Of a stretch of 64,000 bases of DNA, positions 51,202 to 63,776 are shown piece by piece. The notes below the pieces were generated by a model. It was not told the DNA's origin. It did not search any database and worked only from the letters and a program-made list of their open reading frames with translations. Position 1 is the first letter of the stretch. The number at the start of each line of letters is the position of its first letter. Made by a program: the position numbers and the translations under genes. The stretch lies in contig NZ_JAJSAQ010000002.1 in NCBI RefSeq assembly GCF_021729075.1, forward strand, positions 124,001-188,000, given 5' to 3'. This DNA comes from Microbulbifer guangxiensis. Its GTDB lineage: Bacteria > Pseudomonadota > Gammaproteobacteria > Pseudomonadales > Cellvibrionaceae.

Positions 51202-54200
51202 TCAGTCGACGAACACACGCGCATTGCGGAACAGGCGCATCCAGCCGGAATCTTCCTGCCAGTCATCCGGGTGCCAGCTGTTGCTGACGGCACGGGCGAC
51301 CCGCTCCGGGTGCGGCATCATGATGGTCACGCGGCCGTCCTCGGAACAGAGGGAAGTAATGCCGTTCACCGAGCCATTCGGGTTGGCCGGATAGGTCTCG
51401 GTAATCTGCTGGTGATTGTTCAGGTAGCGCATGGCAATGGTGCCGGACTGCTCACAGGTTTCCAGCGCCTTCTGGTCGGGGAATTCCACCCGGCCTTCAC
51501 CGTGGGCGACCGCCACCGGCATCCAGGAGCCGGCCATGCCCTTGAACAGCACGGACGGGGAGTCCTCGATACCCACCAGCGCGAAACGCGCCTCGTACTG
51601 CTCGCTCAGGTTGCGCACGAAGCGCGGCCAGTGGCCGGCACCCGGGATCAGTTCCTTGATCACGGAGAACATCTGGCAGCCGTTGCACACGCCCAGACCG
51701 AAGGTTTCCTTGCGGTTGAAGAAGGCCTCGAACTGGTCGCGGGCACGGTCGTTGAACAGGATGGTCTTGGCCCAGCCCTCACCGGCACCCAGCACGTCAC
51801 CGTAAGAGAAGCCACCGCAGCCCACCAGGCCCTGAAAATCGTCGAGGGTGACACGGCCGGCGAGAATGTCGCTCATGTGCACATCGACGGCGTTGAAGCC
51901 GGCGCGGTGGAAAGAATGCGCCATTTCTACCTGGCTGTTGACCCCCTGCTCCCGCAGGATCGCCACCTTCGGGCGCACACCCTTCTTGATGTAAGGGGCG
52001 GCGATATCCTCGTTGATGTCGTAGGTCAGGTTCACGGACAGGCCCGGATCGGCCTTGGCGATGGCGGCAAATTCCTGTGCCGCGCAATCAGCGTTGTCGC
52101 GCTGGGCCTGAATGCGATAGCTGGTCTCGGACCAGATCTGCTCCAGCTCGGCGCGTGAGCGACTGAAAATCTCATTGCCCTCACGGGTAATACGCAGGGT
52201 CTCTTCCCGGTTCAGGTAACCGATCCGGTGCGCCGGCACACCCAGCTCGCCCAGGCGCCGCACCAGCTTGCCAGCCTCATTGGCCGGCACCTGCATCACG
52301 GCACCCAGTTCCTCACTGAACAGCGCGGCAATCACGTCCTCGCCAAGCTCATAGATGTCCACGTCCACACCCACGCGACCGGCGAAGCACATTTCCGCCA
52401 GGGTCACGAACAGGCCGCCGTCGGAGCGGTCGTGGTAAGCGAGGATGATGTCATCTTCCAGCGCGTTCTGGATCACCTCGAAGAAACCGCGCAGGCGACC
52501 GGCGTCGTCCAGGTCGGCCGGCTTGTCACCCAGCTGGTTGTAAACCTGCGCCAGGCAGGAGCCACCCAGGCGGTTCTTGCCGGCACCCAGGTCCACCAGG
52601 ATCAGCTCGCTGTCCATGCCCGGCTTCAGTTGCGGCGTCGCCGTCTTGCGGACGTCGGTCACGGGCGAGAAGGCAGAGATGATCAGCGACAGCGGCGCCG
52701 TGACCGACTTCTCCAGCCCCTTGTCGTCCCAGGCGGTGCGCATGGACATGGAATCCTTGCCCACCGGGATGGTGATGCCCAGCTCCGGGCACAGCTCCAT
52801 ACCAACGGCTTCCACAGTGCGATAGAGCTTTTCCTCTTCGCCCGGGTGGCCGGCGGCACACATCCAGTTGGCGGACAGTTTGATGTCGGACAGCTGGCGG
52901 ATACGGGTACTGGCAATATTGGTGATCGCCTCACCCACGGCCAGGCGACCGGAAGCGGGCGCATCCAGCAGTGCCACCGGCGTGCGCTCACCCATGGCCA
53001 TGGCTTCGCCAGCGTAGCTGTCGTAGGCCACCGTGGTCACCGCACAGTCCGCCACCGGCACCTGCCAGGGCCCCACCATCTGGTCGCGGGCAACCATACC
53101 GGTCACGGTGCGGTCGCCGATGGTGATCAGGAAGTTCTTGCTGGCGACGGTCGGCAGGCGCAGCACGCGTTCAACCGCCTCGTTGAGGTCGATGCCTGCA
53201 GTCTTGAAGGGCGTGGTTTTGACGTCACGCTTTTCCGCCTCGCGGTGCATTTTCGGCGGCTTGCCGAACAGCACGGACATGGGCAGGTCAACCGGCTTGC
53301 TGTCGAACTTCTTGTCGTTCAGCAGCAGGTGCTTGTCTTCGGTGGCCTCGCCCACCACCGCGAAGGGACAGCGCTCTCGGGCACAGATCTTCTCGAAGCG
53401 CTCCAGGTCATCCGGCATCACTGCCATCACGTAGCGCTCCTGGGATTCGTTACACCAGATTTCCAGCGGGCTCATACCCGGCTCGTCCGAGGGCACATTG
53501 CGCAGCTCGAATTTGCCACCGGTGCCGCCGTCTTTCACCAGCTCCGGGAAAGCGTTGGACAGGCCGCCGGCGCCCACATCGTGAATAAAGGCGATGGGGT
53601 TCTTGTCGCCGAGCTGCCAGCACTGGTCGATGACCTCCTGACAACGGCGCTCGATTTCCGGGTTCTGGCGCTGCACGGAGGCGAAATCCAGGTCCTCGGA
53701 GCTGGTGCCGCTGGCCATACTGGAGGCAGCGCCGCCACCGAGGCCGATCAGCATCGCCGGGCCGCCGAGCACCACCAGTTTCGCGCCTGGCTGGAACTCG
53801 GGCTTGTCGATATGTTCTTCGCGGATATTGCCGTAGCCGCCGGCAATCATGATCGGCTTGTGGTAGCCGCGGCGCTCGCCGTCGAAATCCTCTTCGAAGG
53901 TACGGAAGTAACCGCAGATATTCGGGCGGCCGAATTCGTTATTGAACGCGGCGCCACCGATCGGGCCCTCGATCATGATGTCGAGCGCGGTCACGATGCG
54001 CTCGGGCTTGCCGTAGTTCACTTCCCACGGCTGCAAGAAGTCCGGGATCTGCAGGTTGGAAACGGTAAAGCCGGTCAGGCCCACCTTGGGCTTGGAGCCG
54101 CGGCCTACGGCGCCCTCGTCGCGGATCTCACCGCCGGCCCCGGTGCCCGCACCCGGGAAGGGCGCGATAGCGGTCGGGTGGTTGTGGGTCTCCACCTTCA

Positions 54201-55065
54201 TCAGCATATGGATCGGCTCGACACTGAAGCCGTATGCCTTGGTTTCCGGGTCCGGGTAGAAGCGGCCGGCTTTGGAACCCACCACCACCGCGGCGTTGTC
54301 CGAGTAGGCGGACAACACATTGTCGCCGCCCTTCTGGTAGGTATTGCGGATCATGCCGAACAGGGAGTGCGGCATGTCCTCGCCGTCGATGGTCCAGCTG
54401 GCGTTGAAGATCTTGTGACGGCAGTGCTCGGAGTTCGCCTGGGCGAACATCATCAGTTCTACGTCGGTGGGATTGCGCTCCAGCTCCCCGAAGCTGGTCA
54501 GCAGGTAGTCGATCTCGTCATCTGCCAGCGCCAGGCCGAGACTCACGTTGGCTTCTTCGAGGGCCATGCGACCGCCGTCGAGCACGTCAACCGAGGTCAT
54601 CTGGCGGGCTTTTTCTTCCGCGAACAGCTGCTCGGCGTCGTTCAGGTCAAAAAAGACACTCTCCACCATGCGGTCGTGCAGCTGCGATGCCAGGTCGTGC
54701 CGTTCAGCTTCGGTTAACTCAATGCCGGTAAGGTAGTAGGCAACACCCCGCTCCAGGCGGTGGATCTGTGTGAGGCCGGCGTTGTGGGCAATGTCGGTCG
54801 CCTTGGAGGACCAGGGGGAGATGGTGCCCGGGCGTGGCACGATCAGCAGCAGCTCGCCCTGCGGCTCGTGCTTCTCCTCGGTGGGGCCGTACTGCAGCAG
54901 TCGCTCCAACAGCGCATGCTCCTTCTTGCTGAGCTTGTCGGTGTCAGAGAAATGCACGTACTCGGCGTAGACATCTTCGATGGCAGGCTGCAGGGCGCGC
55001 AGCTGGCTGAGTAACTTTTGGTGGCGAAATTTCGACAGTGCGGGAGCACCACGCAGAACTAGCAT
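51202..55065 (-). CDS. purL: Phosphoribosylformylglycinamidine synthase
   Basis: Large single-chain FGAM synthase (1287 aa) of purine synthesis: FGAR + glutamine + ATP to FGAM. It has the N-terminal PurS-like domain (from [14 protein letters not shown]), two AIRS-type catalytic halves ([15 protein letters not shown] in the first, [15 protein letters not shown] in the second), and a C-terminal class I glutaminase domain with Cys in LGVCNGCQM and His in HGEGRVEF. The ATG at 55065 gives the standard length; the frame stays open to 55320 but that extension resembles no PurL. Divergent from mltF as in E. coli. Confidence 0.97.
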   Translation of the reverse strand: MLVLRGAPALSKFRHQKLLSQLRALQPAIEDVYAEYVHFSDTDKLSKKEHALLERLLQYGPTEEKHEPQGELLLIVPRPGTISPWSSKATDIAHNAGLTQIHRLERGVAYYLTGIELTEAERHDLASQLHDRMVESVFFDLNDAEQLFAEEKARQMTSVDVLDGGRMALEEANVSLGLALADDEIDYLLTSFGELERNPTDVELMMFAQANSEHCRHKIFNASWTIDGEDMPHSLFGMIRNTYQKGGDNVLSAYSDNAAVVVGSKAGRFYPDPETKAYGFSVEPIHMLMKVETHNHPTAIAPFPGAGTGAGGEIRDEGAVGRGSKPKVGLTGFTVSNLQIPDFLQPWEVNYGKPERIVTALDIMIEGPIGGAAFNNEFGRPNICGYFRTFEEDFDGERRGYHKPIMIAGGYGNIREEHIDKPEFQPGAKLVVLGGPAMLIGLGGGAASSMASGTSSEDLDFASVQRQNPEIERRCQEVIDQCWQLGDKNPIAFIHDVGAGGLSNAFPELVKDGGTGGKFELRNVPSDEPGMSPLEIWCNESQERYVMAVMPDDLERFEKICARERCPFAVVGEATEDKHLLLNDKKFDSKPVDLPMSVLFGKPPKMHREAEKRDVKTTPFKTAGIDLNEAVERVLRLPTVASKNFLITIGDRTVTGMVARDQMVGPWQVPVADCAVTTVAYDSYAGEAMAMGERTPVALLDAPASGRLAVGEAITNIASTRIRQLSDIKLSANWMCAAGHPGEEEKLYRTVEAVGMELCPELGITIPVGKDSMSMRTAWDDKGLEKSVTAPLSLIISAFSPVTDVRKTATPQLKPGMDSELILVDLGAGKNRLGGSCLAQVYNQLGDKPADLDDAGRLRGFFEVIQNALEDDIILAYHDRSDGGLFVTLAEMCFAGRVGVDVDIYELGEDVIAALFSEELGAVMQVPANEAGKLVRRLGELGVPAHRIGYLNREETLRITREGNEIFSRSRAELEQIWSETSYRIQAQRDNADCAAQEFAAIAKADPGLSVNLTYDINEDIAAPYIKKGVRPKVAILREQGVNSQVEMAHSFHRAGFNAVDVHMSDILAGRVTLDDFQGLVGCGGFSYGDVLGAGEGWAKTILFNDRARDQFEAFFNRKETFGLGVCNGCQMFSVIKELIPGAGHWPRFVRNLSEQYEARFALVGIEDSPSVLFKGMAGSWMPVAVAHGEGRVEFPDQKALETCEQSGTIAMRYLNNHQQITETYPANPNGSVNGITSLCSEDGRVTIMMPHPERVARAVSNSWHPDDWQEDSGWMRLFRNARVFVD

Positions 55066-55521
55066 CGCGGGAGTTTGCCTCTTGTCTGAATGTGGGGAGA
55101 ATGCGCCGCAGAACGATCGCGCAGACCCCGGGGATTGGAGAGGGCGCAATTGTACCCGAAGCCACGCCGCTCCAACACTGCCCAGCACCCAGCGGGGCAC
55201 GGACATTTTTTGCTCGATCCGGCGAGCGAGGAAACAGGCGAAACTGGCGCGCATTTCATGTTGCCGCCCTTTCAGTCTAGCGGGCCCTACTAAACTTGAC
55301 CTAGGGACAAGTGCCCTCACATCACACAGTATCGGTCCGGTTCACCCCGGTAGCCCCGCCATTAGGCAGGGCTGGCACCTTGGGGTAGAATTGGCCACCT
55401 TTTGACCGGCGCACCCCCATGAACCCGGGGGACACCTTGCTCAGGATGAGCCCCGTGCCGGTCCCCGCCGCGCTAGACCGCAGGCATAAAAGTAACAACT
55501 AAGGGACTAGAGGGGACGCGT
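55066..55521. other. Intergenic region between divergent purL and mltF, 456 bp
   Basis: Should contain the promoters of both genes. The purL frame remains open through half of it without similarity to PurL. A GC-rich hairpin-prone stretch (CCCCGGTAGCCCCGCC and CCCCCATGAACCCGGGGG around 55350-55430) lies on the mltF side. No PurR-like operator was recognised. Nothing else seen. Confidence 0.4.
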
Positions 55522-57003
55522 ATGATCATGAAAAGCCGCATGCTGCGCTATAGCCGCCGCCTCGCCAAAGGCCTGGCACTGGCTTGCTGTGCGTCGCTGC
55601 TGGTGGCCAGCAAGGCGCCCACGACCCTGGAGCGCATCAAGGCCTCCGGCAAGCTGGTGGTATTGTCCCAGAACGGCCCCACCACCTATTACGAGGACGC
55701 CAGCGGCAATCACACCGGCTTCGAGTACGGCATGCTGAAGGCCTTTGCCGACGAACTGGGCGTGCAACTGAAGATCCGCGACGTCCACGACCTCGACCAG
55801 ATGTTCAGCCGACTGACCGACCCGGGGGAAGGGGCCCATCTGGCGGCAGCGGGCCTGACCGTCACCGAGGCGCGGCGTGAGCAGGTGCGTTTTACCCCCT
55901 CCTACTTCGAGATCCGCCAGCAGGTGATCTACCGCCTGGGCGAAGAGCGCCCGCGGGATATCAGTGACCTGGAAGGCAAAACGGTGGCAGTCGTGGCCGG
56001 CAGCGCCCATGCCGAGGAGCTCAAGCGCCTGGCCAGGCGGCATCCCGGCCTGCGCTGGGAGGAAATCAGCGACGTAGACGCCGTGGAGCTGATGGAAAAG
56101 GTGGACCAGGGGGAATATGACTACGCGATAGTGGATTCCAATGCCTATGCAGTCCACCGCGGCCTGTTCGCCAACACCCACGTGGCCTTCGACCTGACCC
56201 GTTTCCAGCCCGTCGCCTGGGCGTTCCCCCAGGGGGACGATGACACCCTGTACCTGGCTGCCCGACGCTTTATGGTGCGCGCCAATACCAGCGGCCTGGT
56301 GGCGGAGCTGCGGGAGAAGTTCTTCGGTCATGTCAGCAAGCTGAATCCCGGTGGCGCCAAGGCCTTCGCCAAGAGCACCCGCGAGCGTTTGCCCCAGTGG
56401 CGTGATGTGATGCAGGAAGTGGCCGAGCAGTATGAACTGGACTGGCACCTGCTGGCCGCGCTCAGCTACCAGGAATCCCACTGGAACCCCCGCGCCAAGT
56501 CGCGTACCGGCGTGCGCGGCCTGATGATGCTGACCCGCAGCACCGCAAAAGAACTCGGGGTCAATCGCCTCGATCCCAAAGAGAGTATCGAGGGCGGCGC
56601 CCGTTATATTGTCCAGATCCGCGACAAACTCCCCGAGCGAATCCGCGAGCCCGACCGCACCTGGATGGCACTGGCCGCCTACAACGTGGGTTACGGCCAC
56701 CTGGAGGATGCCCGCGTGCTGACCGAAAAAACCGGCGGCAACCCGGACCGCTGGACTGACGTCCGCGAGCGCCTGCCGCTACTGGCCAAGCGCCAGTACT
56801 ACAAGCAGACCAGGCACGGCTACGCCCGCGGCTGGGAACCGGTCACCTATGTGCAGAATATCCGTCACTACCAGACGCTGTTGAGCTGGAGCAGCCGCAT
56901 TGAGGAACAGCGGCTCGCCGAAGCGGAGGCCGAACGCCGGGCCGAGGAAGCGCTGGCGGAAAACAATTCTGCCGTCGAGGCCGCAGCCGCCTCAGCGCTC
57001 TGA
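55522..57003 (+). CDS. mltF: Membrane-bound lytic murein transglycosylase F
   Basis: 493-aa exported enzyme cleaving peptidoglycan glycan strands to 1,6-anhydromuramyl products. An N-terminal signal/anchor precedes a solute-binding-protein-type domain (about 30-270; KASGKLVVLSQNGPTTYYED start), followed by the SLT catalytic domain (about 295-450) with catalytic Glu318 in SYQESHWNPRAKS, then GLMMLT and the AAYNVGYGHLEDAR segment. The Ala/Glu-rich tail is low complexity. AGAGGGGAC precedes the start. Divergent neighbour of purL, as in E. coli. Confidence 0.96.
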   Translation: MIMKSRMLRYSRRLAKGLALACCASLLVASKAPTTLERIKASGKLVVLSQNGPTTYYEDASGNHTGFEYGMLKAFADELGVQLKIRDVHDLDQMFSRLTDPGEGAHLAAAGLTVTEARREQVRFTPSYFEIRQQVIYRLGEERPRDISDLEGKTVAVVAGSAHAEELKRLARRHPGLRWEEISDVDAVELMEKVDQGEYDYAIVDSNAYAVHRGLFANTHVAFDLTRFQPVAWAFPQGDDDTLYLAARRFMVRANTSGLVAELREKFFGHVSKLNPGGAKAFAKSTRERLPQWRDVMQEVAEQYELDWHLLAALSYQESHWNPRAKSRTGVRGLMMLTRSTAKELGVNRLDPKESIEGGARYIVQIRDKLPERIREPDRTWMALAAYNVGYGHLEDARVLTEKTGGNPDRWTDVRERLPLLAKRQYYKQTRHGYARGWEPVTYVQNIRHYQTLLSWSSRIEEQRLAEAEAERRAEEALAENNSAVEAAAASAL

Positions 57004-57094
57004 CCGATCCGGAGGGGGCCCTTCTGCGGCTCCCGCCTCCAGCCAATAGCAACAGCAATCACTCACACCCTCGCTTTTCAGCGCCCCCATTCGC

Positions 57095-58567
57095 TCAGCC
57101 CCGGCGCCAGCGGTGGAAGTGCGCCAGCAGCTTGAGCGCTGCTTCTGGTGCATGGGCCCGTTTCCAGTCGCCGGCGGCAGAGCGATTCGCCTCCATCATC
57201 GTCGGGTAGATGTGGATGGTGCCCAGCAGCTTGTTGAGCCCCAGGCCGTGCTTCATGGCCATGACAAACTCGGCAATAAGCTCTGCGGCATTTTCACCCA
57301 CGATCGCCGCCCCCAGAATCCGGTCTTTGCCCTTCGCCGTCAGCACCCGCACAAAACCGCGGCGACTGCCCTCGACGATGGCCCGGTCCAGCCCTTCCAG
57401 ATCGTAGCGGGTGACCTCGTAGGCAATCCCCTGCTCCTGAGCCTGGCTCTCCGTCAGGCCGACACTGGCCACCTCGGGATCCACGAACACCGCCCGGGGC
57501 ACGACGGAATAGTCGACCCGGAACTTCTTCAGGTCACCAAACAGGCCGTTCACTGCCGCATACCAGGCCTGGTGCGAAGCCATATGGGTAAACTGATACG
57601 GCCCCACCAGGTCTCCGGCTGCCAGGATATGTGGCTGCACTGAGCGCAGGTATCCATCGGTTTTCAGTCGGCCGTCCTCGACCAGCCCCAGCTCCTCCAG
57701 GCCAAAACCCTCTACCCGCGGACGGCGCCCCAGCGCCAGCAACAGCTGGTCAAATGCGAGTGACCGCTCATCCCCGGCACTACTTACGAAAGCTTGTCCC
57801 CCGCCCTGCTGCACCGGTTCAAAGCGCTCCGCCTCGGTGCCGGTCAGCACGGTGACACCATCCATGGCCAGAGCTTCGGCAACCGCGACAGAGACCTCTT
57901 CGTCCTCGGCCGGCAACAGACGTGGAGCCTTTTCCACTAGCGTGACTTCGGAGCCGAGCCGGGCAAATGCCTGGGCCAGTTCACAACCGATGGCACCGCC
58001 GCCGAGAACCAGCAGCCGCTCCGGCGCTCGCTCGAGCTCAGCGAACCGCTCCCACAGGGTTTCACTGGTGACGTACCCGACCTGATCCAGTCCCGGCAGT
58101 GGCGGCACTATGGGTGAAGCACCAGTGGCGAGAACAATGGCGCGGCCGGTCAGTGTCTGCTCACTGCCATCATCGAGGCTGACGCGAACAGTCCAGGGAT
58201 CCTGTAATCTTGCATAGCCCTTGAGCACCTCGACACCGAGGCCGGTGTATCGCTCGACACTGTCGTGGGGCTCGATGGTCTCGATGGACTGGCGCACATG
58301 GGCCATCACCGCGGGGAAATCGATTTCCGGCTCCGGCAACCGCACGCCGAACTGACCGGACTCCCGCGCCAGCTGTGCCACACGCGCACACTTGATCAAC
58401 GCCTTGCTCGGCACACAGCCGGTATTGAGGCAGTCGCCCCCCATCTCCCCCGCCTCGATCAGGGTCACTTTCGCCTTCACCGCCGCGGCGATATAGGCAC
58501 TCACCAGCCCGGCGGCACCGGCACCGATCACGATCAGGTTGCGGTCAAACTGCTTCGGCTTCTGCAT
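57095..58567 (-). CDS. MerA-like FAD-dependent pyridine nucleotide-disulfide oxidoreductase
   Basis: 490-aa flavoprotein of the lipoamide dehydrogenase/mercuric reductase class. N-terminal FAD motif GAGAAGLVSAYIAA, redox disulfide in GGDCLNTGCVPSKALI, NAD(P)H motif LGGGAIGCELAQAFARLG, second FAD contact AAGDLVGPYQFTHMA, and the dimer interface ending in HIYPTMMEANR. It lacks the heavy-metal-associated N domain and the C-terminal Cys pair that deliver Hg2+, so mercuric reduction is unlikely. It follows a TVP38 gene by only three bases, a recurring pairing; the reaction is unknown. Confidence 0.88.
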   Translation of the reverse strand: MQKPKQFDRNLIVIGAGAAGLVSAYIAAAVKAKVTLIEAGEMGGDCLNTGCVPSKALIKCARVAQLARESGQFGVRLPEPEIDFPAVMAHVRQSIETIEPHDSVERYTGLGVEVLKGYARLQDPWTVRVSLDDGSEQTLTGRAIVLATGASPIVPPLPGLDQVGYVTSETLWERFAELERAPERLLVLGGGAIGCELAQAFARLGSEVTLVEKAPRLLPAEDEEVSVAVAEALAMDGVTVLTGTEAERFEPVQQGGGQAFVSSAGDERSLAFDQLLLALGRRPRVEGFGLEELGLVEDGRLKTDGYLRSVQPHILAAGDLVGPYQFTHMASHQAWYAAVNGLFGDLKKFRVDYSVVPRAVFVDPEVASVGLTESQAQEQGIAYEVTRYDLEGLDRAIVEGSRRGFVRVLTAKGKDRILGAAIVGENAAELIAEFVMAMKHGLGLNKLLGTIHIYPTMMEANRSAAGDWKRAHAPEAALKLLAHFHRWRRG

Positions 58568-58570
58568 GTT

Positions 58571-59296
58571 TCAGTGCTCCCGTGCGGATTTGAACCGCTT
58601 GATGGCCCGCAGCGCCCATTTGGCCAGCAGGGGGAAGGCACCCAGCAGGGCAAAGGAAAGAATCAGGGGAGGAGAGAGGATATCGCCAAGACTCTCGATA
58701 TGGGCGAGCTGGGTGCCCGCATTCACATAGACCACCGTGGCCGGCAGCATGCCCAGCTGGCTGACCCAGTAAAAAGTCCAGGTTCGAATCCGGGTCAGGC
58801 CCATCAGGATATTGATGATGAAAAACGGAAAGACCGGCACCAGCCGCAGGGCAAACAGATAGAAGGTGCCCTCCCGTTCGACACCGCGGTTGATCGCCTG
58901 CAGCCGCTCACCAAAGCGTGCCTGAACCCAGTCGTGCAGCAGGTAGCGCGCAGCCAGGAACGCCAGGGTGGCACCGATACTCGACGCAAAGGAGACGATG
59001 ACGGTGCCCCACAGCAGCCCGAACAGCGCGCCGGCAGCCAGCGATAGGATCGCAGCCCCGGGCAGGGACAGCCCGGTGACCGCGATGTAGAGCAGCGTAA
59101 ACAGCAAGCCGACAATCAGCGGCGACTCTTTCTGCCAGGCCGCGAACTGCGCCTGCCCCTCTTTCAACCGCTCCAGTGTCAGCCACTCGTTGAGATCAAA
59201 TACAAAGAAAGCCGTGGCGAGAGCCAGCAGCACGGCGATAAGAATAACTTTCTTGGCCACGATTGGTTTCCGCTTATCCAGATCTATACGAGTCAT
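58571..59296 (-). CDS. TVP38/TMEM64 (DedA-like) membrane protein
   Basis: 241-aa inner-membrane protein of the SNARE-associated/VTT family, with about five helices. Landmarks are LSLPGAAILSLAAGALFG, the conserved GATLAFLAARYLL helix, FYLFALRLVPVFPFFIINILMG with the R-x-x-P segment, and a final aromatic-rich helix. VTT proteins act as lipid scramblases or transporters in several organisms; the bacterial substrate is unclear. Its gene ends three bases before the MerA-like flavoprotein gene, implying coupled expression and a joint role. Confidence 0.9.
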   Translation of the reverse strand: MTRIDLDKRKPIVAKKVILIAVLLALATAFFVFDLNEWLTLERLKEGQAQFAAWQKESPLIVGLLFTLLYIAVTGLSLPGAAILSLAAGALFGLLWGTVIVSFASSIGATLAFLAARYLLHDWVQARFGERLQAINRGVEREGTFYLFALRLVPVFPFFIINILMGLTRIRTWTFYWVSQLGMLPATVVYVNAGTQLAHIESLGDILSPPLILSFALLGAFPLLAKWALRAIKRFKSAREH

Positions 59297-59556
59297 TGCC
59301 GGTGAGATTCAAAGATACACTGTGGGACTGCTTACGGGCGAACCGCCGTAGCGGACCTGCCGCCACAACACCCCGGATACCACACCGGTGCAGTGCATTG
59401 GCTCAGTGGACGTTGGTCGCCGGCCTGGCGGAATTGTTACACCCGGCTGACCGGTGGGAAGCGCCGGGTTTGCTTGCCCCGGCTGATGGAGCTATGGTGC
59501 GCTCCCTGCCCCTACTAAAGCATCTCAAGACATTCCACTGACTCTGCGGGAGCCCC

Positions 59557-59940
59557 ATGCTCAACGGTATCCATCACGTCGCCATTATCTGTTCCGATTA
59601 CGCCAGGTCGAAAAAATTCTATACACAGATTCTGAAGCTTGAGGTCATAGCGGAGAACTACCGGGCTGAAAGAAATTCCTGGAAACTCGACCTCGCGCTT
59701 CCCGATGGCAGCCAGCTGGAACTGTTCTCCTTCCCCGACGCACCCGAGCGACCCAGCTATCCCGAAGCCCGGGGCCTGCGGCATCTCGCGTTCCGTGTGA
59801 CAAGCCTGGAACCGGTGATCGAACATCTGCAGCACTGTGGCATTGAGGTGGAACCCGTGCGCATCGATGAGTACACCGGCAAGCGCTTCACCTTCTTCAG
59901 CGATCCGGATGGACTGCCGCTGGAGCTTTATGAAAGCTAA
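59557..59940 (+). CDS. gloA2: VOC-family protein, GloA2/YaeR type
   Basis: 127-aa glyoxalase-fold protein. It has HHVAIICSDYARSKKFY at the start, LELFSFPDAP in the middle, GLRHLAFRV and the C-terminal FFSDPDGLPLELYE; the two His and two Glu residues in these segments match the metal-binding set. The SMU/YaeR (GloA2) subgroup is defined by this length and spacing. Reaction unknown, possibly a lactoylglutathione lyase-like or isomerase step. A bidirectional terminator separates it from the convergent suc operon. Confidence 0.9.
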   Translation: MLNGIHHVAIICSDYARSKKFYTQILKLEVIAENYRAERNSWKLDLALPDGSQLELFSFPDAPERPSYPEARGLRHLAFRVTSLEPVIEHLQHCGIEVEPVRIDEYTGKRFTFFSDPDGLPLELYES

Positions 59941-59989
59941 TCCCACTTTGTTAAAGCTCTCCTTTTCCAAGCGTCTTTCTTTCACCAAT

Positions 59990-60019
59990 AAAAAAGGCTG
60001 CCCGAAGGCAGCCTTTTTT
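59990..60019. terminator. Bidirectional rho-independent terminator
   Basis: AAAAAAGGCTGCC-CGAA-GGCAGCCTTTTTT: a perfect 7-bp GC stem flanked by six A and six T bases, with a CGAA tetraloop. It lies between the convergent gloA2-like gene and sucD, so it can end both transcripts. Confidence 0.95.
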
Positions 60020-60041
60020 GCGAAGTAAAACAGACCGCTGA

Positions 60042-60914
60042 TTACCAGCCGGCTGCTTCCTTCAGTGCGTCGCCGATATCGGCCAGGGAGCGCACGGTTT
60101 TGACACCGGCGTCTTCCAGTGCAGCGAATTTCTCGTCCGCGGTGCCCTTGCCACCGGAGATGATCGCACCGGCGTGGCCCATGCGCTTGCCGGGAGGAGC
60201 GGTCACACCAGCAATGTAGGAAACCACCGGCTTGGTGACGTTTTCCTTGATGTAGGCCGCCGCCTCTTCTTCCGCAGTACCGCCGATCTCACCGATCATG
60301 ACGATCGCTTCGGTCTGCGGATCCTTCTCGAACATCTCCAGGATGTCGATGAAGTTGGAACCCGGGATGGGGTCGCCACCGATACCCACGCAGGTGGACT
60401 GGCCGAAACCGTGGTCAGTAGTCTGCTTGACCGCTTCGTAGGTCAGGGTACCGGAACGGGAAACGATGCCCACTTTGCCCGGCTTGTGGATGTGACCCGG
60501 CATGATGCCGATCTTGCACTCACCGGGAGTGATCACGCCCGGGCAGTTCGGGCCGATCAGGCGCACGCCCAGCTCGTCGCACTTGACCTTGGCGTCCAGC
60601 ATATCCAGGGTAGGGATGCCTTCGGTGATGCAGACGATCAGCTTGATGCCGCCATTGGCCGCTTCCAGGATGGAATCCTTACAGAACGGAGCCGGAACAT
60701 AGATCACGGATGCTTCCGCACCGGTAGCCTCAACCGCTTCTTTCACGGTGTTGAAGACCGGCAGGCCCAGGTGCTCCTGGCCGCCCTTGCCCGGGGTAAC
60801 ACCACCGACCATCTTGGTGCCGTAAGCAATGGCCTGCTCGGAGTGGAAGGTGCCCTGGGAGCCGGTGAAGCCCTGACAGATGACCTTGGTATCTTTGTTA
60901 ATCAGTACGGACAT
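60042..60914 (-). CDS. sucD: Succinyl-CoA synthetase alpha subunit
   Basis: 290-aa subunit of the TCA-cycle enzyme converting succinyl-CoA, ADP (or GDP) and phosphate to succinate, ATP (GTP) and CoA. CoA-binding [18 protein letters not shown] is near the N-terminus, and the phosphorylated His247 lies in [18 protein letters not shown]. It starts two bases after the sucC stop. Last gene of the operon on the minus strand, ending before the shared terminator. Confidence 0.98.
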   Translation of the reverse strand: MSVLINKDTKVICQGFTGSQGTFHSEQAIAYGTKMVGGVTPGKGGQEHLGLPVFNTVKEAVEATGAEASVIYVPAPFCKDSILEAANGGIKLIVCITEGIPTLDMLDAKVKCDELGVRLIGPNCPGVITPGECKIGIMPGHIHKPGKVGIVSRSGTLTYEAVKQTTDHGFGQSTCVGIGGDPIPGSNFIDILEMFEKDPQTEAIVMIGEIGGTAEEEAAAYIKENVTKPVVSYIAGVTAPPGKRMGHAGAIISGGKGTADEKFAALEDAGVKTVRSLADIGDALKEAAGW

Positions 60915-60916
60915 GA

Positions 60917-62083
<1,167 letters not shown>

Positions 62084-62171
62084 AGTTGATACCAATTCAC
62101 TTTTAAAAAATTAGAGGTCGGGGATCCCTCTCCCGCATCCATAATGGGCAAACGGTCGCCGCGAATGGCGT

Positions 62172-62205
62172 AAAGGCAGGCCCACCGGAATGGATCCTGC
62201 CTTTT
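62172..62205 (-). terminator. Intercistronic hairpin between lpd and sucC
   Basis: AAAGGCAGG pairs with CCTGCCTTT around a 15-base loop that itself can pair (CCACCGG region). On the minus strand it follows the lpd stop by about 55 bases and is followed by few T bases, so partial termination or mRNA processing is likely rather than a full stop. It may tune sucCD against sucAB-lpd. Confidence 0.5.
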
Positions 62206-62222
62206 CGTTGGCCCGAACGAGA

Positions 62223-62252
62223 CGGGGCGAACACAAGGCCCGCCCCTACTTC
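62223..62252. repeat. REP-like palindromic segment between sucC and lpd
   Basis: GGGGCGAACACAAGG-CCCGCCCCTAC has outer arms GGGGCG and CGCCCC. The phrase closely resembles GTAGGGGCGGGCCTTGTG-type dispersed repeats known in many genomes. It overlaps the untranslated gap just after the lpd stop. A single copy was noticed here. Confidence 0.45.
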
Positions 62253-62259
62253 CTGATTG

Positions 62260-63726
<1,467 letters not shown>

Positions 63727-63776
63727 TCAGAATTTCCGCGGGGGCTGCGCCCCCGCAGGATGAGTGCTTGGCGCGC

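Noticed and set aside
55066-55320. In-frame 85-codon N-terminal extension of purL
   Set aside because: The standard PurL N-terminus begins at the ATG at 55065 and gives the family length; the extension resembles no PurL sequence.
57095-58567. Mercury resistance (merA)
   Set aside because: The flavoprotein lacks the HMA domain and the C-terminal Cys pair, and no merR/merT/merP genes are nearby.
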